Source: Pantoea cypripedii (GTDB lineage: Bacteria; Pseudomonadota; Gammaproteobacteria; Enterobacterales; Enterobacteriaceae). From it: 64,000 nt of DNA. The stretch spans positions 186,001 to 250,000 of the forward strand of contig NZ_MLJI01000003.1 of NCBI RefSeq assembly GCF_002095535.1. The letters run 5' to 3'. Shown piece after piece: positions 16,457 to 24,903 of this stretch (position 1 is the first letter of the stretch; each line of letters begins with the position of its first letter). Under the pieces are notes generated by a model. It was given only the letters and a program-made list of their open reading frames with translations, was not told the DNA's origin and did no database searches. The translations under genes were made by a program, and so were the position numbers.

Positions 16457-17425
16457 TTACATGGCCGCCTGACGATAGAACTGGGTGGTGAAGGCTTTTT
16501 GCCATGGCGTGGCGGCATCCAGCAACCCAGCTTTCACCATAAAATCACGCGTGGTTTGCCAGCGTTTTTCCGTCATCACCCCCAGGCCCTGTTTCGCTGC
16601 ATCGCCACCATCGATTAGATGCAGCGTTTTCATCTGCGAAACGCCAAATGCCAGGATCGCATCGGTCATCTGCGGGTTTTCTTTTTTGATCAGTGCATCA
16701 CCGGCAGCAGGATTGGCCAGGTAAGATTTCCAGCCCTCCATTGAGGCCTCGACAAAACGTTTCATGACATCCGGTTTTTGCTGCAACAGGTCATCGCGCG
16801 TCACCAGAATGCCGCCATAGGCGGGGTAGCCGTAATTGGCGAAGAGATAAAATTTGCTGTCCGGCTGTACTGCTTTAATTTGCTGAACTTCTGAAGTGGC
16901 GTAGGCCTGCTGGGCGGTATTTTTATCGGCGAGGAACGGCTGCATATTAAAAGTATAAGGACGCACCTGGCCATCGCTGAGTTGATATTTGCTTTTCAGC
17001 CACGGCCACCAGCTGGCCTGGCCGCTGGCGGAGACCAGCACGGTTTTGCCCTTCAACCCCGCCAAATCCTTTACATCACCGTGAGTGATAATGCCTTGCG
17101 GATCGAACTGGAAGGGGGCGGCAATGGCTTTCAGCGGGAAGTTACGCTGGATACCCTGCAACACCTGAAGATCATAGCTGACGATAACATCGGCACGGTT
17201 CGCCAGCAGCAGCGTCATATTATTCAGCTGCGGCCCGCCCGAACGCACTTCCACATCCAGACCGTATTTTTTATAGATCCCGGTGGCGACAGCCTGGTAA
17301 TAACCGCCTTGCTCAGCCTGTGCTACCCAAGTGGTTTGCAGCACCAGCTTGTCTGCCGCATGGGCAAGGGAAGATGCGCCGATAAGCGCGGCGAACAGGG
17401 ACAAACGGAAGGACGACATTGACAT
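16457..17425 (-). CDS. NMT1/THI5-family periplasmic binding protein
   Basis: 322 residues from ATG 17425, six bases after a GGGGG ribosome-binding site. A signal peptide (SLFAALIGASSLAHA) is followed by the NMT1-like fold of ABC binding proteins for thiamine precursors, sulfonates or purine-like ligands: WVAQAEQGGYYQAVATGIYKK, then NRADVIVSYDLQVLQG and LKGKTVLVSASGQASWWPWL. No permease or ATPase gene lies nearby, so it must use a transporter encoded elsewhere. The leader carries a probable xanthine-type riboswitch and a purine deaminase gene follows, suggesting an oxidised purine ligand (xanthine, urate or 8-oxoguanine). Confidence 0.82.
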   Translation of the reverse strand: MSMSSFRLSLFAALIGASSLAHAADKLVLQTTWVAQAEQGGYYQAVATGIYKKYGLDVEVRSGGPQLNNMTLLLANRADVIVSYDLQVLQGIQRNFPLKAIAAPFQFDPQGIITHGDVKDLAGLKGKTVLVSASGQASWWPWLKSKYQLSDGQVRPYTFNMQPFLADKNTAQQAYATSEVQQIKAVQPDSKFYLFANYGYPAYGGILVTRDDLLQQKPDVMKRFVEASMEGWKSYLANPAAGDALIKKENPQMTDAILAFGVSQMKTLHLIDGGDAAKQGLGVMTEKRWQTTRDFMVKAGLLDAATPWQKAFTTQFYRQAAM

Positions 17426-17460
17426 AAAAACCCCCAAAGCAAACGCAAAGTGTGTTCGTG

Positions 17461-17537
17461 TTCAGGGGATGATGCGGTGTATGAGCCTGCTCACGATGCA
17501 TAGCACCGTCCCCTGACGAGGTACAGCCGAAGCTGTA
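17461..17537 (-). ncRNA. Probable xanthine-I (NMT1-motif) riboswitch
   Basis: The minus-strand leader of the NMT1-type gene folds into a compact structure. A UUCG-capped hairpin (stem TACAGC/GCTGTA, 17522-17537) is followed by a long stem TCAGGGGA/TCCCCTGA (outer arms at 17512-17519 and 17461-17468 approximately), an asymmetric internal loop with CATCA on the 3' side, and an inner stem CGGTG/CACCG. NMT1-motif RNAs occur upstream of NMT1-domain genes, bind xanthine and urate, and control purine-oxidation genes. The gene context matches exactly; the consensus nucleotides were not checked by covariance search. The ribosome-binding site lies about 25 bases downstream. Confidence 0.65.
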
Positions 17538-17763
17538 GAGCAATGTTCCGCATGGCAGGCGCGCCACGCTAACCGCTTATACTCTGCTGTGAATTTAGCA
17601 AAGCCCATGCCATCCACAATGTTTTGTGTTTATTATTCTGATTTTATTGAATAAATCGTTTTGCGACGTCATGGATTGAAAGGATGTTTGTGAAACTTTG
17701 CTCAGTTGTGAGTCATTAGTTGCTGATTTGCATTGTTATGGTGCAACAAAACCGTATTTAACC

Positions 17764-17837
17764 CGCCGCGGCGTGATTGATCACGCGTCGTTGAGCCGAA
17801 GCACTGCAACAACCGCGCGATAAATCGCGCCGCAACG
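17764..17837. repeat. Paired palindromic intergenic repeat, copy 2
   Basis: GCGGCGTGATTGATCACGC is paired with the inverse unit CGCGCGATAAATCGCGCCG about 25 bases later. It matches the repeat family at 14922 and 48476, here with a T-to-G change inside the core (GATTGATC). It lies between the riboswitch region and the oxygenase gene at 18008. Confidence 0.75.
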
Positions 17838-18007
17838 GGATCGTGCGATTTATGGCATAGATATTGCCAGATTGTTATTGAGTAGAAGCTGTCAGCCGTG
17901 GTCGTTGCCCGGTGGGTCATTGCTCGATCGCCCAGTGAATGGGCGCGGGGATGACCTGCCAGTTGCGGTGCAGGTCATCCGTTATCTCTTTATAACGAGG
18001 TGCACCA

Positions 18008-18988
18008 ATGGAAAAGACAACGGCTTATACCCTGCATGAACTGGCTAAAGAATCGCGCATGGGCGCACGCGGCAGTGAAGCGGTGCGCGAAGTGCGTATC
18101 ATCGATCTCGCTGATTTTGACCAACGTAAACACGAAATCGCCGACCAGCTGTGGCAGGCGGCCATCGACATCGGGTTCTTCCAGGTTTCCGGACACGACA
18201 TCCCCCTCGACGATATCAACGCCGCGTTCGCCAATGCGGAGCGTTTTTTTGCGCTGCCGGAAAAAGAAAAAGCCCGCCACCCGCTCAGCCGCAATGCGGG
18301 CTGGGAATACCGTGCACAAATCCGTCCTTCTACCGGTAAACCCGATCAGAAAGAGTCATACCAGATCACGCTGCCACGTATGGATGGCCTGTGGCCGGAT
18401 GATGACACCCTGCCAGGTTTTCGTGATGAGGTGATGAAGTTTGAGCGTCAGTGCTGGGCAGTGGGCATGAAGCTGCTTTCATGCTTCGCGCTGAAACTTG
18501 GCTTCCCGGAGGACTTCTTCAGCCACGCACATGAACCGTCACGCGCCACTTACCAAAGTACCTTACGTATGCTGCATTATTTTGCGATAACCGGTGAGGT
18601 GGATGGCCCGTGGCGTGCGGGTGCGCATACCGATTTCGATTGCCTGACTTTGCTGTTCCAGCGTGATGGGCAGGGCGGTTTGCAGGTGTGTCCGGGTAAA
18701 GAGATGGAGGAGCAGGTCTGGACGCCAATCGCGCCGCTGGATGGGCTGATTACCTGTAATATTGGCGATATGCTGATGCGCTGGAGCGACGATAAATTAC
18801 CGTCCAATTTCCATCGCGTGGCGAATCCGTTACCCGGTGAGTCGGTTCCGGCGCGCTATAGCCTGGCATTTTTCTGCCAGGCAAATGAAGATGTCATGAT
18901 CGAAGGGCCGGAAAAAAAATATCCACCGATTTCGGCGAAGGATTATCTGGCACAACGAATCAGTGCAAACTTCTCCGGCAAATATTGA
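18008..18988 (+). CDS. 2-oxoglutarate/Fe(II)-dependent oxygenase (isopenicillin-N-synthase family)
   Basis: 326 residues. The N-terminal DIOX_N-type region (VREVRIIDLADF, GFFQVSGHDIP, FFALPEKEKARH) is followed by the double-stranded beta-helix core with iron ligands H207 and D209 (AHTDFD) and H269 (FHRV), and the 2-oxoglutarate-binding R283 in PARYS. These residues make it a complete catalytic set. The substrate is unknown; position beside the purine deaminases suggests oxidation of a purine or related heterocycle, which is inference. CGAGG precedes the ATG. An inverted repeat (19052-19079, arm GTGCAGGATG) lies downstream. Confidence 0.88.
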   Translation: MEKTTAYTLHELAKESRMGARGSEAVREVRIIDLADFDQRKHEIADQLWQAAIDIGFFQVSGHDIPLDDINAAFANAERFFALPEKEKARHPLSRNAGWEYRAQIRPSTGKPDQKESYQITLPRMDGLWPDDDTLPGFRDEVMKFERQCWAVGMKLLSCFALKLGFPEDFFSHAHEPSRATYQSTLRMLHYFAITGEVDGPWRAGAHTDFDCLTLLFQRDGQGGLQVCPGKEMEEQVWTPIAPLDGLITCNIGDMLMRWSDDKLPSNFHRVANPLPGESVPARYSLAFFCQANEDVMIEGPEKKYPPISAKDYLAQRISANFSGKY

Positions 18989-19051
18989 GCGCACAAATAA
19001 TACCGTTTCGCTTCATCAATCAGCGCTGAATTATTTTTAAGCCAAATTTGT

Positions 19052-19079
19052 GTGCAGGATGTGCAATTGCATCCTGCAC
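19052..19079. repeat. Inverted repeat downstream of oxygenase
   Basis: GTGCAGGATG and CATCCTGCAC form a perfect 10-bp stem with an 8-base loop, 64 bases after the oxygenase stop. There is no T-run. It may end the transcript with Rho or protect its 3' end. The remaining bases up to 19260 show no gene. Confidence 0.5.
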
Positions 19080-19260
19080 CTGTCGATTAATTCACCATAA
19101 AGTGATTTAACTATTTACCTGCGGAAATATCCTGGTATTGTAGTGTAAGCCTGAGTAAGTGAAGTGTAAGGTACTGCAAGTCTGAGCGGTTCTGATTTTT
19201 CCGGCGTTCATTACTGCGGTATAAACCTGAAACCAACTTCAATGAGTGACACACGACACC

Positions 19261-19797
19261 ATGAATTCCCCTGCAATGTTTAAGGCACTGGCCGCTCTGG
19301 TTTTTCTCTCTCTCGCAGGGTGCTCATCCCATTCTGCCCATCGTGACTCACAGGCCGATAATGACAGCGCGCAAAGCCAGGAAGATCTTATTCCGGTTAT
19401 TGCCGCGTTACATGACCAGATGCATTCATGGCAGGGAACACCCTATCAATGGGGCGGTACGCAATTATCCGGTGTCGATTGTTCCGGCTTCGTTTGGCGC
19501 ACCTTAAAAGATCGTTTCAATATTCCGATGGATCGCGTCACCACGCGTGAATTAATTCAAATGGGCGAACGGGTCCAGCCTGACCATATGCAGCCCGGCG
19601 ATCTGGTATTCTTCCGCATCAATCATGAATTGCACGTTGGTTTTTATGACACCGATCAACAATTCCTGCATGCATCGGCCAGCCGTGGCGTGATGCGTTC
19701 ATCTCTGAACAATCCTTACTGGAAATCGGTATTTATTCAGGCGCGTCGCTTGCACCGGGAATACAACTCCGAAATCACCCTCAACAAAACCACCTAG
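19261..19797 (+). CDS. NlpC/P60-family lipoprotein (Spr/NlpC-like endopeptidase)
   Basis: 178 residues from ATG 19261 (a GTG at 19246 is in frame; no strong ribosome-binding site decides). The lipobox LAGC places the acylated Cys at 21. The NlpC/P60 papain-like domain has the catalytic Cys74 (GVDCSGF), His125 (ELHVGFY) and a third polar residue His137 (FLHAS). Such enzymes cut the peptide stems or cross-links of peptidoglycan from the outer membrane's inner face. It stands alone; the diguanylate cyclase gene starts 76 bases after its stop. Confidence 0.88.
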   Translation: MNSPAMFKALAALVFLSLAGCSSHSAHRDSQADNDSAQSQEDLIPVIAALHDQMHSWQGTPYQWGGTQLSGVDCSGFVWRTLKDRFNIPMDRVTTRELIQMGERVQPDHMQPGDLVFFRINHELHVGFYDTDQQFLHASASRGVMRSSLNNPYWKSVFIQARRLHREYNSEITLNKTT

Positions 19798-19873
19798 TCG
19801 CGATGTCTCTTCCGGCAACTTTGCGGTAAAGGAATAAACTGTATATCAGGGTCGTCAATCTGAAGGATGCCTG

Positions 19874-21007
19874 GTGAATAACAACCCAAGAGAACGTCGG
19901 CAGGAAATGCCACGCTGGAACGAACGTGGTGATATGGTCAGGCAGGCGCTGTCACAAAGCCTGCCCTGGTTTGCGTTTGTGAATATCAGCTTTGCTTTAT
20001 TAATCGCCTTGCGTAACCGGTTATTTATCGATTTTGATGACCATGTACTCAGCCATAATGCCTTGATTCCGTTTGTCGAGCGCGGCATTTATCTGGTTAT
20101 CGCCGCATCCCTGTTGCTGATACTGGTGGGGTGGCTAAGCGCGAAACAACCTTCGATCTCGCTACAAGGGTTGGGTCTGACGCTGGTGGCAGTGCTCAGC
20201 CTGATCTGGGCGTTCAGCTGCTACTGCTTCGTGGTTTTCTGGCATCTTCCGATTGCTTATCCGCTCGGCACAATTTTGTTGCTGACGGCAATGGCCGCAC
20301 TCTATTTTTATCCGCAGGCATTGTTAACTTATGTCCTACCGTTGTGGCTTTCTCTCCCCCTTGCCAGTTACCAGTTAAATAATGGGATGAATACACGCTT
20401 TGCTCTCATCTGGTTGATCCTGACACTGATTTTGCTCTATGGGCGCTATATGCTGATGCGCTGGTTCAATGAAGCCTGGTGGCGCTATGAGCAGAACCAA
20501 CTGCTGATTTCGCGGCTGGATATGCTGGCACATCAGGATGGATTGACCGCCACGGCCAATCGCCGTGCACTGGAAAATCACCTCAGGGAGGCGATGACAC
20601 AGCAGCGACCTTTCAGCCTGATTATGCTCGATGTCGATTACTTCAAACGTTACAACGATCATTATGGTCACCAGGCTGGCGATGAATGCCTGACAGCGGT
20701 AGCGGCCGTATTGAAGGAGTCGGTGCGCACGCCGGAAGACGTGGTGGGCCGCTACGGCGGAGAGGAGTTTGTTGTGGTGTTGCTGGATGCCTCAACAGAT
20801 GAGGCGGAGCGCGTTGCCGCCCGCATTCAGCAACGTCTGCAACAGCGGGCATTGGCACATGCTGCATCAGAGGTCTCAGCACAGGTTACCGTCAGCATGG
20901 GAATCGCCAGCACCACGTCAGATTGCAGCGCCGAACAATTGATCGCACACGCAGATGAGGCGCTGTATCGTGCGAAACGGCAGGGGCGCAATCGCTGGTC
21001 TTTCTGA
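19874..21007 (+). CDS. Membrane diguanylate cyclase (GGDEF)
   Basis: 377 residues; GTG start at 19874 with AAGGA six bases upstream. About six transmembrane segments fill residues 30-200, with no recognisable periplasmic sensor loop. The C-terminal GGDEF domain (DGLTATANRRALE, then LDVDYFKRYNDHYGHQAGDECL) has an active-site GGEEF at 295-299, so cyclic-di-GMP synthesis is expected. The inhibitory RxxD I-site is not conserved: TPED occupies the position before VVGRY, with Arg displaced by one residue. Product inhibition may therefore be weak. Confidence 0.92.
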   Translation: MNNNPRERRQEMPRWNERGDMVRQALSQSLPWFAFVNISFALLIALRNRLFIDFDDHVLSHNALIPFVERGIYLVIAASLLLILVGWLSAKQPSISLQGLGLTLVAVLSLIWAFSCYCFVVFWHLPIAYPLGTILLLTAMAALYFYPQALLTYVLPLWLSLPLASYQLNNGMNTRFALIWLILTLILLYGRYMLMRWFNEAWWRYEQNQLLISRLDMLAHQDGLTATANRRALENHLREAMTQQRPFSLIMLDVDYFKRYNDHYGHQAGDECLTAVAAVLKESVRTPEDVVGRYGGEEFVVVLLDASTDEAERVAARIQQRLQQRALAHAASEVSAQVTVSMGIASTTSDCSAEQLIAHADEALYRAKRQGRNRWSF

Positions 21008-21010
21008 ACG

Positions 21011-22198
21011 TCAGAAGCGATAACTGTAATTCATGGTGAAAAAATAGATATTGGGATCCTGATATCCCCCTTTCACCAGCGGCGATGATACTGACGATGA
21101 TTCCATATGCAGATATTCGAATGCAGCACCGATATTGCTGGACGGCGTGAGCTGATATTGGGCACCAATGCCATAACGCCATGCCGCCCCTGATGGCATC
21201 GTCATCGCGGTATCGTCCTGGTTTTTATAAAAGCTGCTGTCATAGGCAATACCGGCATTAAAGCGCCATTGATCATTGGGACGGAATTGCACGCCGAAGG
21301 CAGTATGCCAGGTATCGTTCAGGCGATTTTCCCGCGCCAGCGGCTGGCCGGAAACCTGAATCTGGTTGGCCCCGTAGCGGCTCCAGTCCTGCCAGCCCAA
21401 ATCACCCAGTAACGACCATTGCTGATTCAAATCATGCACCGCACTCAGCATCAGCTGCGCCGGGGTATTAATTTGCGCCGCAATTGGCAGGGTATAAGAA
21501 ACATTATCCAGCTGCGGGAAACGTGCCTCGCCATTAATATTGAAGTGGTATTCCGTTTTGCTGGTATAAGTCAGGCCGATACGCGTGGCTTGCGTGACTT
21601 GCATCAGCAAACCGGTACGGAAATTCAGCGCCCAGTCGTGGTCGGTGGCTTTCTCATCCTGCCCATCGACATCACGCGTTAGTGATAGAAAACCATAGTT
21701 GATGCCAAGACCCAGCCCCCAGGAAAGTCGCTCATTAATTTTCCAGGCCATCGCCGGGCTAAGTGTCATCCCCACCAGAGTGCTTTTTTTGATCAGGCGG
21801 TCACCCGCCCAGTCACCAAAATCCAGCCCAAGGCCGTAATTGCCATACAGGCCAATGCCAGCAGACCAGGCATCATTGATACGCTGATGGTAAAAAACGC
21901 TGGTACCGGGGAACCAGCCAATGGTGTTGCCCGGACTGTTGCCCTTCAGGAGGGCATCGTTATCCAGTTGGTACGGCGTGTCGCCATACAACGCTTGCAG
22001 GCCGCCCGTGATCATCCGATCGGGCAGGCGTGTCATCCCGGCGGGATTCGTCATCAATGTGGAAGCATCCTGCGCACGCGCCGCCTGGCCTGCACCCGCC
22101 AGCCCAACATCTTCCGTCGCGATTTCATACAGATAGAGGCCACTGGCGCTGACAGGTAGCGGCGACATGACAGCCACGAACAGAACAATATGGCGCAT
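21011..22198 (-). CDS. FadL/OmpP1/TodX-family outer-membrane porin
   Basis: 395 residues. Signal peptide MRHIVLFVAVMSPLPVSA, then the FadL hallmark of a short N-terminal hatch with NPAGMTRL, followed by alternating amphipathic beta-strands and a terminal aromatic SYRF. Family members admit hydrophobic molecules such as fatty acids or aromatics across the outer membrane. It is the last gene of a minus-strand run with sulfatase maturase and arylsulfatase, so uptake of a hydrophobic sulfate ester or its product is plausible. Confidence 0.88.
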   Translation of the reverse strand: MRHIVLFVAVMSPLPVSASGLYLYEIATEDVGLAGAGQAARAQDASTLMTNPAGMTRLPDRMITGGLQALYGDTPYQLDNDALLKGNSPGNTIGWFPGTSVFYHQRINDAWSAGIGLYGNYGLGLDFGDWAGDRLIKKSTLVGMTLSPAMAWKINERLSWGLGLGINYGFLSLTRDVDGQDEKATDHDWALNFRTGLLMQVTQATRIGLTYTSKTEYHFNINGEARFPQLDNVSYTLPIAAQINTPAQLMLSAVHDLNQQWSLLGDLGWQDWSRYGANQIQVSGQPLARENRLNDTWHTAFGVQFRPNDQWRFNAGIAYDSSFYKNQDDTAMTMPSGAAWRYGIGAQYQLTPSSNIGAAFEYLHMESSSVSSPLVKGGYQDPNIYFFTMNYSYRF

Positions 22199-22214
22199 AA
22201 TGGCTCCCGGTGGT

Positions 22215-22514
22215 TTATTTGCTCGTCAAATCGGTTGGGCAGGTCACGGCTGATATTTTTTGCTGGTAAAGCTGTTTTTTACCGCTTTTAAGCTCGTAAG
22301 CGGCGCTGGTAATGGCGTCGTGGCTAGCCGGGTTATCCATAAAATGTTTTTTCATCACGTCATCGGAAATGGTGCTGCTGACATGGCAATGGGCGCGTAA
22401 ATCCTTGAGGATGGTTTGTTCGCGCAATGCCGTGGCGAGGCTGTCATAAGGTGATGCGGCCAGGTGCTGAATGGGTATCACCGCGAAAATGATCATCAGT
22501 AGAGATCGGCGCAT
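22215..22514 (-). CDS. Hypothetical small exported protein
   Basis: 99 residues with a signal peptide (LLMIIFAVIPIQHLAAS). The mature part has two cysteines (RAHCHVSS and AVTCPTD) that could form a disulfide, and no family was recognised. It lies 16 bases before the FadL-type gene and 14 bases after the maturase gene, so it belongs to the sulfatase operon. It may be an accessory of the periplasmic sulfatase or of the porin; nothing in the sequence says which. Confidence 0.65.
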   Translation of the reverse strand: MRRSLLMIIFAVIPIQHLAASPYDSLATALREQTILKDLRAHCHVSSTISDDVMKKHFMDNPASHDAITSAAYELKSGKKQLYQQKISAVTCPTDLTSK

Positions 22515-22528
22515 GTTGTACTCCTTGA

Positions 22529-23803
22529 TTACTCTTTGAGGTTGTTAAGGATGCTGGCGATTTGCTCTAAAGCGGGCATGGCTGATTTAAAGAATGTTTT
22601 GATGCCGGGACATAAATAATTAAGTCCCAGCTCACCATCGGGCGCACGCACGATGCGGTTTTTGGGGCATTCACCCCAGCACAGTTTCAGGTAAGGGCAG
22701 GTTTTACAGTAGCGGGGCAGCGTGTCTCTTTTCCCGGTGCCGAACTTGCGTTGCCGTTCGGAGAACACCAGATGCGCCAGTTTATGCGTGGTTACATTGC
22801 CCAGCCGATATTCCGGATAGACGTAATGATCGCAGGAAAAGACGTCACCATTTTTCTCTATCGCCAGGCCTTTGCCGCAAAATTCTGCGGTGATGCAAAG
22901 TTGCGACGGCAGTCCCATGGTTTGCACCACGGCGGTTTCGAACAGGTTAACCTGCACGCGTCCTAAGTCTTTGCTCATCCACTCCTGAAAGGTGACCTTG
23001 AGAAACTGTCCCCAGTCTTCGGGATCCACTGACCAGTCGGTGACGATGGAGTCGAGGTCGCCAGGTTTCGCCCGACGGGAACCGGTCACCGGAATGGTAT
23101 CGTCGCACCAGAATTGGGGGGCCGTGCTTTTAAAATCGACCGGCTCGACACAGGGATTAAATTGAATATAGGTCGCCCCCAGCTCCTGGGTTAAAAACCG
23201 ATACACTTCCAGTGGAAACCTGGCGTTAGTCCGGTTCACCACCACCAGGGCATTAAAAGGCACACCGTGGCGCTTTAATGCGTCGATACCTTTCATTACG
23301 CGATCAAAGGTCGGTTTTCCACTGCGAGTGACGCGGTAGCGATCATGCAGTTCGCGTGGGCCATCAATAGATACCCCCACCAGGAAACGATGTTTTTTGA
23401 GAAACGCTGCCCACTGATCATTTATCAGCACGGCATTGGTTTGCAGATCGTTCTCAATTCGCTGATTTCTGGGCTGATATTTTTTCTGTAAGGCGACAAC
23501 TTTTTCAAAAAAGGCCAGCCCCATCAGCGTGGGCTCTCCGCCTTGCCACGAGAAAATAATTTCCTCGCCATCCTGGCTGGCGATGTACTGACGAATAAAA
23601 TCTTCCAGTATTTCATCGGTCATGCCGCTATCGCGGTGTTGATGGAGTAAGTCTTCTTTATGCAGGTAAAAGCAATAACTGCAATCCAGGTTGCAGGTGG
23701 AGCCAGAAGGCTTAGCCATCACGTGATAACGACGTTTGTAATTCACACCCAGCTTTTCAAAGGTAAGAATAGGGGTTAGCGGGACGGTGGTGCTGTGTTT
23801 CAT
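22529..23803 (-). CDS. Anaerobic sulfatase-maturating enzyme (radical SAM, SPASM)
   Basis: 424 residues from ATG 23803 (GAGGA six bases upstream; a GTG four codons earlier is less likely). The radical-SAM cluster motif CNLDCSYC gives C37, C41 and C44. Gly-rich SAM-binding segments (IIFSWQGGEPTLMG) and a C-terminal SPASM cysteine series (CGKG, CDHY, CKTCPYLKLCWGEC) follow. These enzymes oxidise the active-site Ser or Cys of a sulfatase to formylglycine in the cytoplasm before export. The arylsulfatase two genes upstream has a Ser-type site, which needs this class of maturase. Confidence 0.93.
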   Translation of the reverse strand: MKHSTTVPLTPILTFEKLGVNYKRRYHVMAKPSGSTCNLDCSYCFYLHKEDLLHQHRDSGMTDEILEDFIRQYIASQDGEEIIFSWQGGEPTLMGLAFFEKVVALQKKYQPRNQRIENDLQTNAVLINDQWAAFLKKHRFLVGVSIDGPRELHDRYRVTRSGKPTFDRVMKGIDALKRHGVPFNALVVVNRTNARFPLEVYRFLTQELGATYIQFNPCVEPVDFKSTAPQFWCDDTIPVTGSRRAKPGDLDSIVTDWSVDPEDWGQFLKVTFQEWMSKDLGRVQVNLFETAVVQTMGLPSQLCITAEFCGKGLAIEKNGDVFSCDHYVYPEYRLGNVTTHKLAHLVFSERQRKFGTGKRDTLPRYCKTCPYLKLCWGECPKNRIVRAPDGELGLNYLCPGIKTFFKSAMPALEQIASILNNLKE

Positions 23804-23837
23804 CTCGTTCCTCACTTAGCCTGATTGGCCTGATGTG

Positions 23838-24845
23838 TTATTGCGGAAACACCACTTTCCAGTCCGTTTTCATGCTGACAACCGGCCAGCCTTTTTCCCT
23901 GGCTTCATCCAGCCCTTTATCCAGCTTGCCAAAACTGGATTTGCGGTCGTAGGCATATTCACGGTCAGGGTCATCATGATGCAGATAAAGAACAAGACGG
24001 GTGCCAGGCGCAGAGGAGACATATTGCAGCATCGGCAAATCGCCATCGGAATTACCAAAGGCCAGGATTGGCATGCGGCCAATATAACGATGGATGGCAA
24101 CAGGTTTATTTTCTCCATCGTCAATAAAGTTGATGGCACCTTGTTTAATCAGTTGTGGCTGGCCCTGTTTATTCCGTTCGAATTTAATGTTATCGGTTGA
24201 GCCAATCACCTGTTCTGGCGGAATACCGTAGATTTTTTCCGTCCACGGACGCATAAAATCGGCACCGCCACCGGAAACGATATAGGTTTTAAAACCGTTG
24301 GCCCGCAGGTAATCCAGCAGCTCCAGCATCGGCTGATAAACCAGTTCGGTATAAGGGCGTTTGAAACGCGGATCGCGTGCGGTGGCTAACCATTGTAAGA
24401 CGTTGGCCTGATAAGCATCGGTGGTCATGCCAGCATCAGCGGCGTGTTCAATTGCCATCAACCCCTGATTTCCTGTTGCGGCGACAGCATGCAAATCGTT
24501 TTCCAGGATGCCCTTAAAAGGTTGTTGGTTTTTCCATTCAGGATGCTGTGGGGCCAGCGTTTTAATCCGATCAATCAGATAGACCAGCTGGACATAAGCT
24601 GGCTGTTCGGTCCAGAGCGTGCCGTCATTGTCGAATACAGCAATACGCGCCTCCGGTTTGACATAACCCGCGTCACCTTCATGCGTCACTTTTTGCACGA
24701 AAGCGATTATTTTTTCCCGGGCTGAGGAATTATTCCAGGAAGGCAGATCGGTTGCCGCATGGACGCTTTGAAAGGCGAAGAAAATACACAGAGTCAGGGC
24801 TATTGCCCAGGTCTGCTTACCGGCCCGACGAACGAAAATAGTCAT
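23838..24845 (-). CDS. Exported HAD-superfamily phosphatase
   Basis: 335 residues with a signal peptide (TWAIALTLCIFFAFQSVHA). HAD motif I is FDNDGTLW (nucleophile D72, acid/base D74); motif II is IVSGGGADF; motif IV region GNSDGDLPM. It should hydrolyse a phosphate ester in the periplasm. It is encoded between arylsulfatase and maturase genes; HAD phosphatases of this exported type frequently accompany sulfatases, though the physiological substrate is unknown. The next gene starts 34 bases after its stop. Confidence 0.85.
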   Translation of the reverse strand: MTIFVRRAGKQTWAIALTLCIFFAFQSVHAATDLPSWNNSSAREKIIAFVQKVTHEGDAGYVKPEARIAVFDNDGTLWTEQPAYVQLVYLIDRIKTLAPQHPEWKNQQPFKGILENDLHAVAATGNQGLMAIEHAADAGMTTDAYQANVLQWLATARDPRFKRPYTELVYQPMLELLDYLRANGFKTYIVSGGGADFMRPWTEKIYGIPPEQVIGSTDNIKFERNKQGQPQLIKQGAINFIDDGENKPVAIHRYIGRMPILAFGNSDGDLPMLQYVSSAPGTRLVLYLHHDDPDREYAYDRKSSFGKLDKGLDEAREKGWPVVSMKTDWKVVFPQ

Positions 24846-24873
24846 CTCAATGCCTTAGTGAAGGAGAGAATAA

Positions 24874-24895
24874 TGGCCCGATAATGATCGGGCCA
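24874..24895 (-). terminator. Intercistronic hairpin after arylsulfatase
   Basis: TGGCCCGAT and ATCGGGCCA make a perfect 9-bp stem with an AATG loop in the 58-base gap between the arylsulfatase and HAD-phosphatase genes. Only a weak T-run follows on the minus strand. It probably tunes the ratio of sulfatase to maturase mRNA rather than ending the transcript completely. Confidence 0.5.
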
Positions 24896-24903
24896 GCGAT
24901 TAA

